From Pseudorasbora parva (Eukaryota; Chordata; Actinopteri; Cypriniformes; Gobionidae), in assembly GCF_024679245.1 (NCBI RefSeq), contig NC_090191.1, positions 1,524,768 to 1,588,767 of the forward strand: DNA of 64,000 nucleotides, read 5' to 3'. The notes under the pieces were generated by a model, which did not search any database, was not told the DNA's origin, and worked only from the letters and a program-made list of their open reading frames with translations. A program made the position numbers and the translations under genes. Shown in pieces: positions 22,545 to 34,882 of this stretch (position 1 is the first letter of the stretch; each line of letters starts with the position of its first letter).

Positions 22545-24475
22545 AAAGCCTGCTTTGAAGAACTCAGTTTGGTCATCCCCCAGGAGTACTGGAAGCCCTC
22601 TCATGGCAACACATCGCATGTCAGCCAGATCAGAGGTCTGAGGTGTGGTGTCTGCAAAGAAAATATTGTATCATTTGTCAACATGAAAGAGAGGAAAATG
22701 TCCATGAATCGTAATTTTGTCTGCGTTACTGAGCAGTGTATTTTACTCAAAATTATTTGGTTTCTTGCACAAACCGATTGTTTCCTGTCTTAAGGCATCA
22801 ATGTGTCATCACAAGCCTCTGTGTTTAATATGGATTAGTATGTGTATGTGTATGTTGTAATTAAATTTTTTAGGTGAACTATACCTTTGGAGTATTCATA
22901 ACAGACTGCATTTAAAAATGAAACAAACAATGGTATCAACTTTAAATTTACAAACATTGGCTTGTTGCAAAAGATCGCTCAAAATCTTCCCAGCGAGACC
23001 TCTCTTTGACCTGAAGATCTGAATCAGTTGTGGACAGTGACGATCAAGAGAGACATATCATTCTTGTTTAAGGTTCTTCCCAACCACCCGGTTGAATTCT
23101 TGATACACCTGAAATAGTAAAACAAAAAAGCATTTGTTAACATCAGGGAACTGTGAAAATTTAGCAACTGTCAAATAATTATCTAGCCATCATGTTTATC
23201 AATACTAATTTTACTACAAATGGCACAAACAAAGGGCATTTCACTTTACCTGATTCTCTCAACAACAAAAAAAGTCCTGGCCAACGCTGCTTTCTTTTTA
23301 TTTCATCTACCAATACCTGTCTGAGCATTTCAAGACTGGAAGCATCCTGCCCATTTGGAAGGTCAGGTAGGTAGTTGACCTCCCCTTTCTTTGGTTTCTT
23401 AATGCTCTTCTTGGGTGGATCACTATTGGTAGAGTATCTTTCTTTTTCCCCACCATTAACCATGACATCTGTGTATCCAAAGCTGCTCATTTTGGATCTG
23501 TAATTTGTCATTTTGTTTGTCCACCCACAGTATCCAGAAGGCGATCCTGGTTCTTGAAGACAGGGGTGAGTATTCACCAATGCATCTGCAACAGTTTGCA
23601 GATCATCAGCCGTTGGGGATGCTTTGAAGGAGTATATAGTCTCTAGCGGTTTCTGAAAAATGTCATGTTTCAATTTTGCTTGACGCAGCCTATATTCTAG
23701 TGATGTCCGGTTCATGAACGAATCGTTCTTTTGAACCGGATCTTTATAGTGAACCGGGCGAACCAGTTCACCAAATCGGACTGAATCGTTCTAAACGGTT
23801 CGCGTCTCAAATTAGCGCTGACCACACACGTTACTATAGTTACTCACTTTCTGACATGAGTGACAGTCCCTCCGACAAGAAATAAACTAATATCTTGAAG
23901 TATATGTTGTAACTCCAACCGTTCACTGAACTGAGTCATGTTTTGCTGTGAGATCTGATGAACTCACGAGCAGCTGATACTGAGCATGCGCGGGCAGCGG
24001 TTTCTCGGATCCTCGGATCAGTACAGAATCGAGAACTGTTTCAATCGGACACGTTCGATACTGAGAGAACCGATGAGCCGATGAGCTGCGCATGCGTGTT
24101 AGTTGTTCAGATGAACGAAATGCAGGTTTTAAGTGTATTTAAAGAATGATTTTTCCAAACGTGCTCACATAATGTCTTATCAGTCTTATCACTATATTAT
24201 TTTAAAGTTTGGAAACACAATGGAATATACAACGGTCAAACTAAACTAAACTTTTTTTTTTTTTATCAATAATTTATGATATTTTCTGGAACAGCTTTTT
24301 TCTTACTTAATTTCTAAGTCGATACACATTTTATAATGCAATCAAAACACAGTAGGTTCGATATCAGACTACATATGCAGCTTGCAGCAGTTCGCATGCA
24401 GCTCACACACACACACACACATGCAGCGGTTCTCTAGTCTGCCTGGCAGGACCGGGTTGCGGGTCGAGCTTTCGG

Positions 24476-27012
24476 TCGGATCACCAGTACAGAATCGAGA
24501 ACCGTTTGTATCGGACACGTTTGATCTTTCGGATCACCAGTACAGAATCGAGAACCGTTTCTATCGGACACGTTTGATCTTTCGGATCACCAGTACAGAA
24601 TCGAGAACCGTTTCTATCAGACACGTTTGATCTTTCGGATCACCGGTACAGAATCGAGAACTGTTTCTATCGGACACGTTTGATCTTCCGGATCAGCAGT
24701 ACAGAATCAAGAACCGTTTCTATCGGACACGTTTGATCTTTCGGATCAGCAGTACAGAATGGAGAACCGTTTCTATCGGACACGTTTGATCTTTCGGATC
24801 ACCAGTACAGAATCGAGAACCGTTTCTATCGGACACATTAGATCTTTCGGATCACCAGTACAGAATCGAGAACCGTTTCTATCGGACACGTTTGATCTTT
24901 CGGATCACCAGTACAGAATCGAGAACCGTTTCTATCGGACACGTTCGATCTTTCGGATCACCAGTACAGAATCGAGAACCGTTTCTATCAGACACGTTTG
25001 ATCTTTCGGATCACCAGTACAGAATCGAGAACCGTTTCTATCGGACACATTAGATCTTTCGGATCACCAGTACAGAATCGAGAACCGTTTCTATCGGACA
25101 CGTTTGATCTTTCGGATCACCAGTACAGAATCGAGAACCGTTTCTATCAGACACGTTCGATCTTTCGGATCACCAGTACAGAATCGAGAACCGTTTCTAT
25201 CGGACACATTCGATCTTTCGGATCACCAGTACAGAATCGAGAACCGTTTCTATAGGACACATTCGATCTTTCGGATCACCAGTACAGAATCGAGAACCGT
25301 TTCTATCGGACACATTCGATCTTTCGGATCACCAGTACAGAATCGAGAACCGTTTCTATCGGACACATTCGATCTTTCGGATCACCAGTACAGAATCGAG
25401 AACCGTTTCTATCGGACACGTTAGATCTTTCGGATCAGCAGTACAGAATCGAGAACCGTTTCTATCGGACACATTCGATCTTTCGGATCACCAGTACAGA
25501 ATCGAGAACCGTTTCTATCGGAAACGTTTGATCTTTCAGATCACCAGTACAGAATCGAGAACCGTTTCTATCGGACACATTCGATCTTTCGGATCACCAG
25601 TACAGAATCGAGAACCGTTTCTATCGGACACGTTTGATCTTTCGGATCACCAGTACAGAATCGAGAACCGTTTCTATCGGACACGTTCGATCTTTCGGAT
25701 CACCAGTACAGAATCGAGAACCGTTTCTATCGGACACGTTTGATCTTTCGGATCACCAGTACAGAATCGAGAACCGTTTCTATCGGACACATTCGATCTT
25801 TTGGATCACCAGTACAGAATCGAGAACCGTTTCAATCGGACACGTTTGATCTTTCGGATCACCAGTACAGAATCGAGAAATGTTTCTATCAGACACGTTC
25901 GATCTTTCGGATCACCAGTACAGAATCGAGAACCGTTTCTATCGGACACGTTCGATCTTTCGGATCACCAGTACAGAATCGAGAACCGTTTCTATCGGAC
26001 ACGTTTGATCTTTCGGATCAGCAGTACAGAATCGAGAACCGTTTCTATCGGACACGTTTGATCTTTCGGATCACCAGTACAGAATCGAGAACCATTTCAA
26101 TCGGACACGTTCGATCTTTCGGATCCCCAGTACAGAATCGAGAACCGTTTCTATCGGACACATTCGATCTTTCGGATCACCAGTACAGAATCGAGAACCG
26201 TTTCTATCGGAAACGTTTGATCTTTCAGATCACCAGTACAGAATCGAGAACCGTTTCTATCGGACACATTCGATCTTTCGGATCACCAGTACAGAATCGA
26301 GAACCGTTTCTATCGGACACGTTTGATCTTTCGGATCACCAGTACAGAATCGAGAACCGTTTCTATCGGACACGTTTGATCTTTCGGATCACCAGTACAG
26401 AATCGAGAACCGTTTCTATCGGACACGTTTGATCTTTCGGATCACCAGTACAGAATCGAGAACCGTTTCTATCAGACACGTTCGATCTTTCGGATCAGCA
26501 GTACAGAATCGAGAACCGTTTCTATCGGACACGTTCGATCTTTCGGATCAGCAGTACAGAATCGAGAACCGTTTCTATCGGACACGTTCGATCTTTCGGA
26601 TCAGCAGTACAGAATCGAGAACCGTTTCTATCGCACACGTTCGATCTTTCGGATCACCAGTAGAGAATCGAGAACCGTTTCTATCGGACACATTAGATCT
26701 TTCGGATCAGCAGTACAGAATCGAGAACCGTTTCTATCGGACACGTTTGATCTTCCGGATCAGCAGTACAGAACCGAGAACCATTTCTATCGGACACGTT
26801 CGATCTTTCGGATCACCAGTACAGAATCGAGAACCGTTTCTATCGGACACGTTCGATCTTTCGGATCACCAGTAGAGAATCGAGAACCGTTTCTATCGGA
26901 CACGTTCGATCTTTCGGATCACCAGTACAGAATGGAGAACCGTTTCTATCGGACACGTTTGATCTTCCGGATCAGCAGTACAGAATCGAGAACCGTTTCT
27001 ATCGGACACGTT
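24476..27012. repeat. 53-bp satellite array, about 48 units
   Basis: The unit contains GGATCACCAGTACAGAATCG then AGAACCGTTTCTATCGGACA and ends CGTTTGATCTTTC. The period is exactly 53 bp over about 2.5 kb, with few indels. Variants recur (CACGTTTGATC, CACGTTCGATC, CACATTCGATC, CACATTAGATC; CACCAG or CAGCAG). A rare pair, GGAAACGTTTGATC plus TTTCAGATC, occurs at 25519 and again at 26208, 689 bp (13 units) apart, with matching neighbours, so blocks of units were duplicated. A single divergent unit sits at about 24000-24057 in the hAT flank and a weaker one at about 29740-29790. Because 53 is not a multiple of three, the long open frames through the array are repeats read in all three phases, not a gene. 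Confidence 0.96.
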
Positions 27013-27693
27013 CGAACCGTTGAACTGAGATACTGAGCATGCGCGTAACTTTTCAAGAGAAGAGAACTTAAAGTTTTGTTGAACATTTTAAACACCAGAA
27101 CGTGTTCTTTAAATTATTTATTCAAAATATTAATGTTTATGTGTGTCTTAAAGGACTGTTTGTGTCTTGTTGAGGATTATATTATAGGCTAAAGGTTTTT
27201 GTTATGATCTCTGATATGTTGGACCATAATCGGTAAACTGTGTAACAGGAAAAAAGGATGATTTATGAAATACCTGTAGGCCTACTGTCATTATATAGTT
27301 AATGATGACACGTTCACAAATTGAGTTTGTATTAAATAAACAATGTTTTAATAAAATTGTATTAAAGTATCAAATAAAAGTATCAAAACACACATTTTAA
27401 CAAGAACATTTGCTGGAAATGTGCACTTACATCCTGTAATTAACTCTGAATGTCTTACACACTATATTTAACAGGTATTGCCTGTTGTTTGTAAATGAAA
27501 AACGTTATTGTGCTTTATCAACATCAAACAGCAACAACAACAAAAAATAAAAGTAATAATAATTGCAAAAACAAAAGTGCAAAGGCAGTCTTAAACAGGT
27601 TTAACCACTGTAGTGAAAATAAATGTAAGTTATATGCAGCTCGACCCTCTCTTATTAGGGTAGGTTTGAATTCAGAAAACCAATCTGTCTAAC

Positions 27694-29105
27694 TTAGTTC
27701 GCACTCAGTCTGTTTCGTCTTTCTGAAATAATCTGACCCGTTTTTGAAAACACTCTCTCTGAAGGCACAGATGTAGCAGCTATGCAAAGTCTCCTTTTCG
27801 TGACAGCAGTCAACCCTTCATATACTGCTTGCCTTGCTTTCCACCAAGCCAGTGGGTCTTCTGTTCTTGGAATCAAGGTCTCTGCAAGATAGCCTCTCAT
27901 TTCTGCCACTGCGGTGGATGTTGGGTTGCTGATGCTGACTGCATCAGCCACTCTTACATCAAAATCCTGCCAGATTGAAGATTGCTCAGATGACGGAAGG
28001 GCTGGAGGAGATGTGTTGATGATGTGGGTTGACCAATGCAAGCGTAGCAATGATTGCTTTCCTTCTGCAGCCAAATCTTTTCAGCATGTAGTAAGTGGAA
28101 TTGCACCTTGTTATAACGTCCTGCTTCATTTGTTTTTGTGTTGCCTTTAATCGTTCTGTAGCAACAGTGCTTCTGTGGACATTCAGTGTATGTACAGTGT
28201 ATTCCGCAACATTCTTCACTTTTGCCACTGCCCCCTGGATGTGTTTCAAGCTTTCCCTCACAATCAGATTTAACGTGTGAGCAAAACATGGCAAGTGCTT
28301 CCATTCAGCTTTCCGAACAGCTGCTTTTATGTTGCTGGCATTGTCAGTGACACAAGCAACAACTTTGTTTGTGATTCCCCACTCATCCCAAATCTTTTTA
28401 AGTTCAGATGCCAGATTGTCAGCAGTATGCCTCTCTGTAAATGAGAAGCAGTCCAGAAGAAATGATGCAATTGTAAAATTTTCATCAGTAAAATGACGTG
28501 ACAGCCATAAAGCTGGTAGTTGTCCGTGATGTCTAGCAGTCAGTTGTCAGACACACAGCTGAGGCTTTGCTAACTTTCACCATCACATCTTCTTTCATTT
28601 TATTGTAGAGCTGTGGTACCAGAGTGTTTGATATAGTCTTTCTGTTCGGTAAAATGTATGATGGATCAAGTGCCTTCAATAATCTTCTAAATCCAGTGTC
28701 ATCGACTATTGAAAAAGGTTGTAAATCCAGTGCAATCATTTTAACCAATTCCTCGTCCATTTTGCTTTGTCTGACAGGGCCAATTGGTGTTCTCACAAAG
28801 CTGGTAATTTGACTTTGTCTTGTGCTTTGTACACTGGTGCCAGTTCCAGATGTGGATGAAGTAGAAGCAGTATCAGAAGAGACAGCAGCAGTAGAAATAG
28901 TACTACCTGAGGCTGATTCTGTAAAATCCTCTTGTCTCACTTGCACAAGCAGTGCAGCTGGATGCTTTGTTTGCAAATGTCTTCTAAAATTTGATGTCGA
29001 TCCTCCTTGGCCTGACAAAATAATGCTACAAAGTTTGCATTTTGCTTTCTGGGGTCCAGCCTCATCAAAGGGAAGCCAAATATTGCTTCGTTTTCTGGAG
29101 GTCAT
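27694..29105 (-). pseudogene. hAT transposase (BED finger to dimerisation domain)
   Basis: The ATG at 29105 opens a BED-type zinc finger (CKLCSIILSGQGG ... FRRHLQTKHP; Cys-x2-Cys, His-x4-His). After the hAT core start (DDTGFRRLLKALDPSYILPN) the frame is lost near 28533. The RNase H-like core resumes with CVTDNASNIKAAVRKAEW and LPCFAHTLNLIVRESL. The C-terminus (27694-28000) has the dimerisation motif: DPLAWWKARQAVYEGL, RRLCIAATSVPSERVFSKTG, RRNRL. A large middle part between about 28000 and 27990 is missing, since the frame jumps from the core straight to the dimerisation domain. It belongs to the host hAT element and is inactive. Confidence 0.88.
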
Positions 29106-29428
29106 CTTGTGTGGCTATCCTCTCTATCTGTCTGCCTTGGTGGTTGTTTGTAACCTTTGTGATGAGGTGTCTCAAAAGGAGGTGTCCCTTCCCCCACATT
29201 ACAGTCCTAGCAGAATAAGCTTAACCAACAGATAATAGTTTACTCCATATTTTTCTTAACATGTATCCGTGCAAGTATTTTTAGCATTTACTGAATATAA
29301 AATGTTTATTGTGCTTTTCCAAATACATCATAACAGATTAATAGCATACAAAATATACATACAAGAAACATGCAACACGAACGTAAATATTTTGAACACA
29401 GATCAAACTATCTAGTGTTCAGAAATAG

Positions 29429-29511
<83 letters not shown>
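29429..29511. repeat. (AT)n microsatellite inside the hAT element
   Basis: About 40 uninterrupted AT units. Confidence 0.97.
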
Positions 29512-29516
<5 letters not shown>

Positions 29517-30702
29517 GTGGTCGAAAAATCGTAATTATTTGGACAAACTAAACATTTATTTGTTTCATAAATAATCCATGGTGTTTTCAGGAACAGCTTG
29601 TTTATTTTCTAAGCAAGGTACATTAGTCTAATCAAACAGCGAGAGCGAAGCGAAAGTAAGCGACTCCTTTTAATCACTCTTGCGGTTTCTCGAATCTCAG
29701 TTTCGTTCGTTCTCGAGTAAAGAATCGGTTGCAACGGTTTTCAGATCACCAGTACACTGAACCGAGAACTGTGTATTTTGGACATGTCCGATTTGAGAGC
29801 TGATGATCTGATGATGAGTGAGCATGCGCCGACTGCGGGCGGTGACATAGCACCACCACCGGCGCGTCACTCTGTCTCTCTGAACCGAACAACTGATGCC
29901 ATGAGCGTGTGTTTAGTATGAAACGACTCTGAGGACTTGACTGAGGGGAAAACTGTATTTATTTAATTACAAATTAATAGGAAGTGAGTCATGGTTTCTG
30001 CAATGAGACTGATTTATTGACTTTATAACTGTAACACATCCTCGTTTTGCACATAAACTTATCAGATTATGATGATATTTTATCTGACTGGTGTTATGAT
30101 TACTAATGACTGACTTTATGTATTTGAACGTGTGTAAAGTGTTTGTTTATTCGGCCTGCGTGCGAATGCGATAGACTTGACGTCATGAGGTCATCACGAA
30201 ATGACGGCATAACGTTGAGCGTAAAATAACCTGTGAACCGTTTTTTAAAACCGGTTTATTGAAACGAACTGTCCGAAAGAACCGGTTTGCGGAAAAGAAC
30301 CGAACTTCCCATCACTATTATATTCTACATCGACAGAGAATCAGAAAGTCACAAACGGTTGAGATTTTGCTGAAGTTTTGCGTTGGGTGGGGGGCCAACT
30401 TCACGCAGGTCTTTCAAAGCTACAGCCTTAAAATTGACACTGAACTCTTGGGTGGTCAGAAATCTTTGAGGGTCCAACAAAAACACAAAGCTGTCAGCGC
30501 AACCTTTTCCCTCAGATTGCTGTTTTTCAGTCGCTGTATGTAAAGGAGAGAAGTGTATTTTAAGGCTATTGAAAGACTTAAGAGTACATAAACATTCCTG
30601 ATACAGGCATGGAAAATGCTGGCTTCTTGCATAGCTCCCATGTTTAAGTCTATAATGTTTTATCCCCAAGTATCCCCTTTTGTCACAAGATTTCCAGATC
30701 AT

Positions 30703-31439
30703 CTTTATTAGCCTTGCTTTGAACTTCTAGAAGTCTCCATATAAACACAAATCCACATTAGAATGCTTTTATTTTGCTAGCTGACAAGGCAAATTTACAT
30801 CTTTTGATCTGTTATCGCCAACATTTCTATAAAAAAGTACTATCTAAGTTAGTTATCTATTTATCTAGCATGTAACTCAATAATGTATTAGCTAACACCA
30901 CGCTGATGAGCACAGGGTTGCATTTCTTTAAGAAAGCTAACGTTAGATTAGTATTTCGCGCGAGCAGTTAGAGGGTCGGATTTCAATTTAAGCTTTTTTG
31001 TTTATTACTTCACTCACAAAGACATGTAAAAACTTCTAATAGGTAATTGATAAAGTTGCGCTGTATTTTTATTGGCGGTTTACGGAGGTTAACCGCTAAT
31101 ATTCACAAACACCACCGAACAAGATATCGTTTTAAACAACAGGTGAAGCTTGCATTCGTTTGTTTAATGAGGATTATTGAGCAAAAAAAGAATAAGTATT
31201 CGATTTTAGATGTGATGATCACAATCCCATAGAGCATGTCATAACATAAAACTATAAAAGTGGCGAATCGGTGGCACAAGTTGACATGTAAACACAGCCT
31301 AAACTTACATTTTGTTTTACTGGCAAACAATTATACATCTCATTTGTTAGGGATTAATAGTGTATTAAGAGAGCATCACGAGAGCATCACTGCCCTTTTT
31401 GACCATCTCTTTATCTGTTATACACAGAGGTGGATTAAG
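30703..31439. other. No gene recognised
   Basis: Upstream side of the SAMD3-like remnant. Short open frames on both strands at 31047-31330 have no domain. No promoter or upstream exon was identified. Confidence 0.4.
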
Positions 31440-32530
31440 GTAGTCAGCAGGTAGTCATCACTCTTAAACTTGTCAAAATCTTCTCTTAGACTGGCTACAT
31501 AATCCCTCAATGAGCTGACCAAATTAACAGCATTACATTAATCCAGATGAACTGCCTGTAAAGCAGTACTAGTCTTGTAGAAATGTTGCAGTATGTATCC
31601 TCATCCCATGCAGTAAGACATTGGTTTGTGTCATTAATGATCTTTTGCAGCGACTCCTGGATTCTGGCGTAATTCTGGTGCAGTGTTTTTGTTGCTTGCG
31701 CGTGAGCTGATCATCTAGTGTCTGACAGACTTTTCAAAGTCTCGATCCTCTGGTTGTCATTTGGCTGTAAACCTGAAGGCAGCAGTTAACACTATTAACA
31801 CCCAATACACGGTACCCACTCGATTAAAGGGTTCGTCGATTAAAGCATTGTCGTAACATTTGCTTCTGCAGTTTTTGATATCAATGCCCAGGTCTTGTAA
31901 AACACACAGACTGGCAAAGCGACTCTCCGGAAAAGACTCTGGATTGGCAGAAACTCTGCGATGCAGCCATCAGGTGCCACAGAGAGCATGATGAATGTGA
32001 GCTGGTCGGTGTGCGGAACGTCAGAAGAGGAATCAACACTATTGAAAAGTACTTTGCCACTTTAATTTAACTGATTATCTCTGCAAGGACCTGTTCTCCC
32101 ATCAGTTCAATAAATTCTAGACATGTTGTGGATGAGAGTTATGATGGCATTCCCTTTCCAGGGATATTTTTCTATATGCACTTTCATAAAAGGTATCAAA
32201 CGCACTGATTATTTCCAGCACACCCATAACGTTTCCATTATCCGGTTGCCCAAAAACTTCACTGTTTCGCCTAAACGGTAGTCCTCGTTCTGCTAAAAGC
32301 TTCACCACCGCAACCACCCTCTTTAAAACCTTGCTCAGGAATTGATTTTTTTTTCTGAATCTATTCGGCCACCCTCAGCACAGTATGTTACATGTGAAAG
32401 CATTGCCTTTCTGCGGCTTTCTGATCCCATGCAAGTCTGTGCGTTAATAAGCTTAACAAAATGCTCTAGCACACTGAAATCCAATACTAATGTTGTGGTA
32501 TTGTATTCAAGTTTAAAAACGCTGTGTTTG
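31440..32530 (-). pseudogene. Decayed hAT-type transposase-like gene (ZMYM1/TTF-finger style)
   Basis: The clearest part is the minus-strand frame 32317-32117, reading VVKLLAERGLPFRRNSEVFG, DNGNVMGVLEIISAFD and then the family's Ser/His-rich turn. Further minus-strand pieces with stops and shifts continue to about 31440, for example RFASLCVLQDLGIDIKNC and DEPFNRVGTVYWVLI. The order resembles hAT-derived proteins with a TTF/MYM finger found in many fish. The N-terminal finger and the C-terminal dimerisation domain are not visible. Dead, and the exact family is uncertain. Confidence 0.5.
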
Positions 32531-33090
32531 ACACTTTAGAATAATGGTCCGTCATTATTAGGTAACTAAGCAGGAAGTAAGCAGGACTAATGAGGATAAT
32601 CATCTAATTTTAATCATCAGAATTAGTCAAAATTAAAACATTTTAATCAAAATTAATCATCTACTACTATTGACTAAACCAGAACCAAGCTTAACTAATC
32701 ATTAAGTCATATCAAATTTAAAAGACAGTTCCTTGTTATGTGATCCATTATTACTGGTCTAGCCAGCTTCTCAAATTTTCCACTGTTTCAGAACTATTTT
32801 AGAGTACACTTTGTTCTGTAGTGTTAGAATAAAAATCATATATTAAAAATAAATACAATACACACAATAATGTACACTCATTGATGTTTTTTTTCTTGAT
32901 AGTTTTAATTATTTATGGTTAGTGTTACGACCCTAGGTCTAGAGTTCAGGGATGAAACATAAATGACAATAATCAAACAGGTTACTTTCAAAATAATAAT
33001 TTTTTTCAGATTCTTGTTTTTATTGTGAGGTTAAGAAAAATCAAGCAGAAGTAACTTTAGGGCTAGGCCAGGACGAAATAATAAACAACC
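32531..33090. other. AT-rich, no gene
   Basis: No feature that I can support. GTTACGACCCTAGGTCTAG at about 32924 has the look of an LTR start, but no matching end was found. Confidence 0.3.
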
Positions 33091-33094
33091 TTAA

Positions 33095-34882
33095 AGGTGC
33101 ACTATGCAACTTTCCCTCCACTAGAGGGCGCCTATTCAAGACAAAGGCGTAGTTTGATGACGACAAGTGTGAGCGCAGTATGTTGGGACATGTGGTCTTC
33201 ACCTCACAGCCGGTGGAGAATAGGACACGGGCAGAAATCACATTCATGGATGCGGTTATTAACTAGGGGTGTCAACAATAATCGATTCGCCGATGCATCG
33301 CGATGCGGGGCATGAACGATTCAGCATCGATGCGGCAAAGTGCCATAATCGATTATGTCACTGTTTATTTTCTGGCGGACGATAAAGTTGTGAAGTTTCA
33401 AATACTTCCGGTTCCGGGAGAATAACAACAACAACAAGGAAGATGGCTGAGGCAGACGGAGATGACCGCGATAGACGGGTTATTAAAAACGCACTAACGA
33501 CCCGAGATGTGTAGGATTGTACGTATATTTTTTTTGCACAATAATCAATGAATCTATAATGACGAAAAATGCCGCAATTCACCTTTATTCCACAAGGTGG
33601 CAATGTCTGATACCCAATGATGAAGTGACGTTTCACTCATAGTTACCTCTGACAGAAAACGAAACAATAATCTGCAAAACTTGAAATGGCTCAGTGATTT
33701 ACCGCAGAGAGACAGTACTAAACACAATCATATGTTAGTGTCACTGTCTCTTGATGATGGATGTGCTCAAGAAGCTGTCAGTGATCAAAATATTGATTTT
33801 GAAGACGTTGAAAATGAGTTTGGAGAATATGCTGGAGATGGCGAATATGAGGCAGATGCTGAATATACTGGTAAACGAGCTCTGACGAGGAAATATGATG
33901 ATGGTATTAAACATCTGCTCAAACTGAATCCTTCCAAGCTCCAAAAGGTAACGAAATAGGTTTTATTTTATTCTTCTGTAGCTGTTACTCTAAAATCAGG
34001 AGTTTTATATATTATCATGACAGGTAGAGGTCTATCCATGTTAAATATAGGTCTGGGTCGCTAAAGACCTGAATATGTAAGAATGTTTGGTGAAACAGTC
34101 ATGCATTTAAGGGCTAATTGCATTTTATTTAATTACATTTTATTTTATTTAATAACTTTTATGTCAAAGATACAGGAGACACATAGCAGCCAATACAATC
34201 TGTTGTTTAATATCTGCTTGTATTGCCTCATGACTGATGAAAAATGTGCTTTGTGTGCAGTAGAATTTTGATGCATCGCAATGCATCGTAGAATCGAATC
34301 GAATCGAATCGTTACCTGGTGAATCGTAATCGAATCGAATCGTGAAGGAAGTGCCAATGCACACCCCTATTATTAACGTTACTGTAGTGTGAAGCAGAGC
34401 AGGACCGAGTGTTGTGGAGCGATTGTTACACACACACATAGCTCGCGAGCACCGAGGCTTTTATTATGACGGGACGGGACACAGTCGCCGGGCGCCTGCA
34501 GTATTTACGCTTTTCCGGTCATAAGTATAAGGTAAAGCAGCTCTGTTTATTATATTAGACACATTTAAGTGTGTTTTAAATGATGTTCTGACGTTACTCT
34601 GTGTGTTCACTCGGCGCTGCTGTGACATGTTCACACTGATAAGAGTAAAGCGCTTCTGCAGAATAAAACCGAGGGTAGCGCAGATATGACGCGATTGACA
34701 GGCGACTCCCTCAAACGCAACGCTGACACGTCCCAGGTCATTGGTTAAAATAGCAATTTCCTCACAATTTACAAATAGTTGGAAACATTTGGGATATTGT
34801 AAGTGCTCAACTGAACAAAATATATAACACTGGCCTAGTGGTTTTTGGATGTTTTACTGCAAAAATACTACATAGTGCACCT
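33095..34882. mobile_element. TTAA-flanked MITE, copy 1 (contains a nested hAT)
   Basis: The terminal inverted repeats AGGTGCACTATG and CATAGTGCACCT lie just inside TTAA at 33091-33094 and 34883-34886. Removing the nested element and one target copy leaves about 674 bp, close to the 681 bp of copy 2 at 56200-56880, and the two align along their length. TTAA duplication suggests a piggyBac- or Kolobok-type source. No transposase is present. Confidence 0.88.
33264..34369. mobile_element. Nested hAT-type element with perfect 8-bp TSD
   Basis: Starts TAGGGGTGTCAACAATAATC and ends AAGTGCCAATGCACACCCCTA, flanked by TTATTAAC at 33256-33263 and 34370-34377. The uninterrupted sequence GCGGTTATTAACGTTACTG at copy 2 (about 56357) is the empty site. 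Inside, an acidic open frame at 33681-33959 (DQNIDFEDVENEFGEYAGDG) and a short ATG frame at 33442 have no domain I recognise. It is non-autonomous. Confidence 0.92.

Larger units (their letters stand above)
23698..30317 (-). mobile_element. hAT transposon, 6.6 kb, carrying a satellite array
   Basis: The ends are inverted TAGTGATGTCCGGTTC (left) and, read inward from the right, TAGTGATGGGAAGTTCGG. The flanks are CTATATTC at 23690-23697 and TTATATTC at 30318-30325, an 8-bp target duplication with one mismatch. Joining the flanks restores a continuous SAMD3-like reading frame, which confirms the insertion and its borders. Inside are a degenerate transposase (27694-29105, minus), a 53-bp tandem array (24476-27012), an AT microsatellite, and GAGCATGCGC motifs near 23981, 27031 and 29821. 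With the array removed, the element would be about 4.1 kb, normal for an autonomous hAT. Confidence 0.9.
22545..30702 (-). pseudogene. SAMD3-like cyprinid multigene-family member, interrupted by a hAT
   Basis: Minus-strand pieces in order: 30702-30349, a C2H2-like N-terminus (FPCLYQECLCTLKSFNS ... LH); 30345-30326 plus 23689 to about 23259, one exon split by the hAT, reading FSVDVEY|RLRQAKLKHDIF and on through ALVNTHPCLQEPGSPSGYCG and KKSIKKPKKGEVNYLPDLP to RWPGLF; an exon starting 23108 (acceptor TTTACTATTTCAG) reading VYQEFNRVVGKNLKQE, stop, YVSL; and an exon 22651-22545 (acceptor TTTCTTTGCAG, donor GTAAGT) reading SDLADMRCVAMRGLPVLLGD. This layout matches the proteins usually labelled sterile alpha motif domain-containing protein 3-like in cyprinids, whose function is unknown to me. 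About 30 expected residues are missing before RWPGLF, frames do not join cleanly, and a stop and the hAT disrupt it. Confidence 0.72.

Noticed and set aside
24382..26875. Many overlapping open frames of 60-230 codons with repeated RITSTESRTVSIGH-like peptides
   Set aside because: They are the 53-bp satellite read in all three phases; the same peptide block recurs every 53 residues. No gene structure.
24476..27012. CRISPR-like direct-repeat array
   Set aside because: Units are contiguous with no unique spacers, and the genome is clearly vertebrate. The same reasoning excludes the 33-bp array at 53655-54572.
33681..33959. Acidic 92-codon frame in the nested hAT as a host gene
   Set aside because: It lies wholly inside a transposon with proven borders and has no recognisable domain; kept only as a note.
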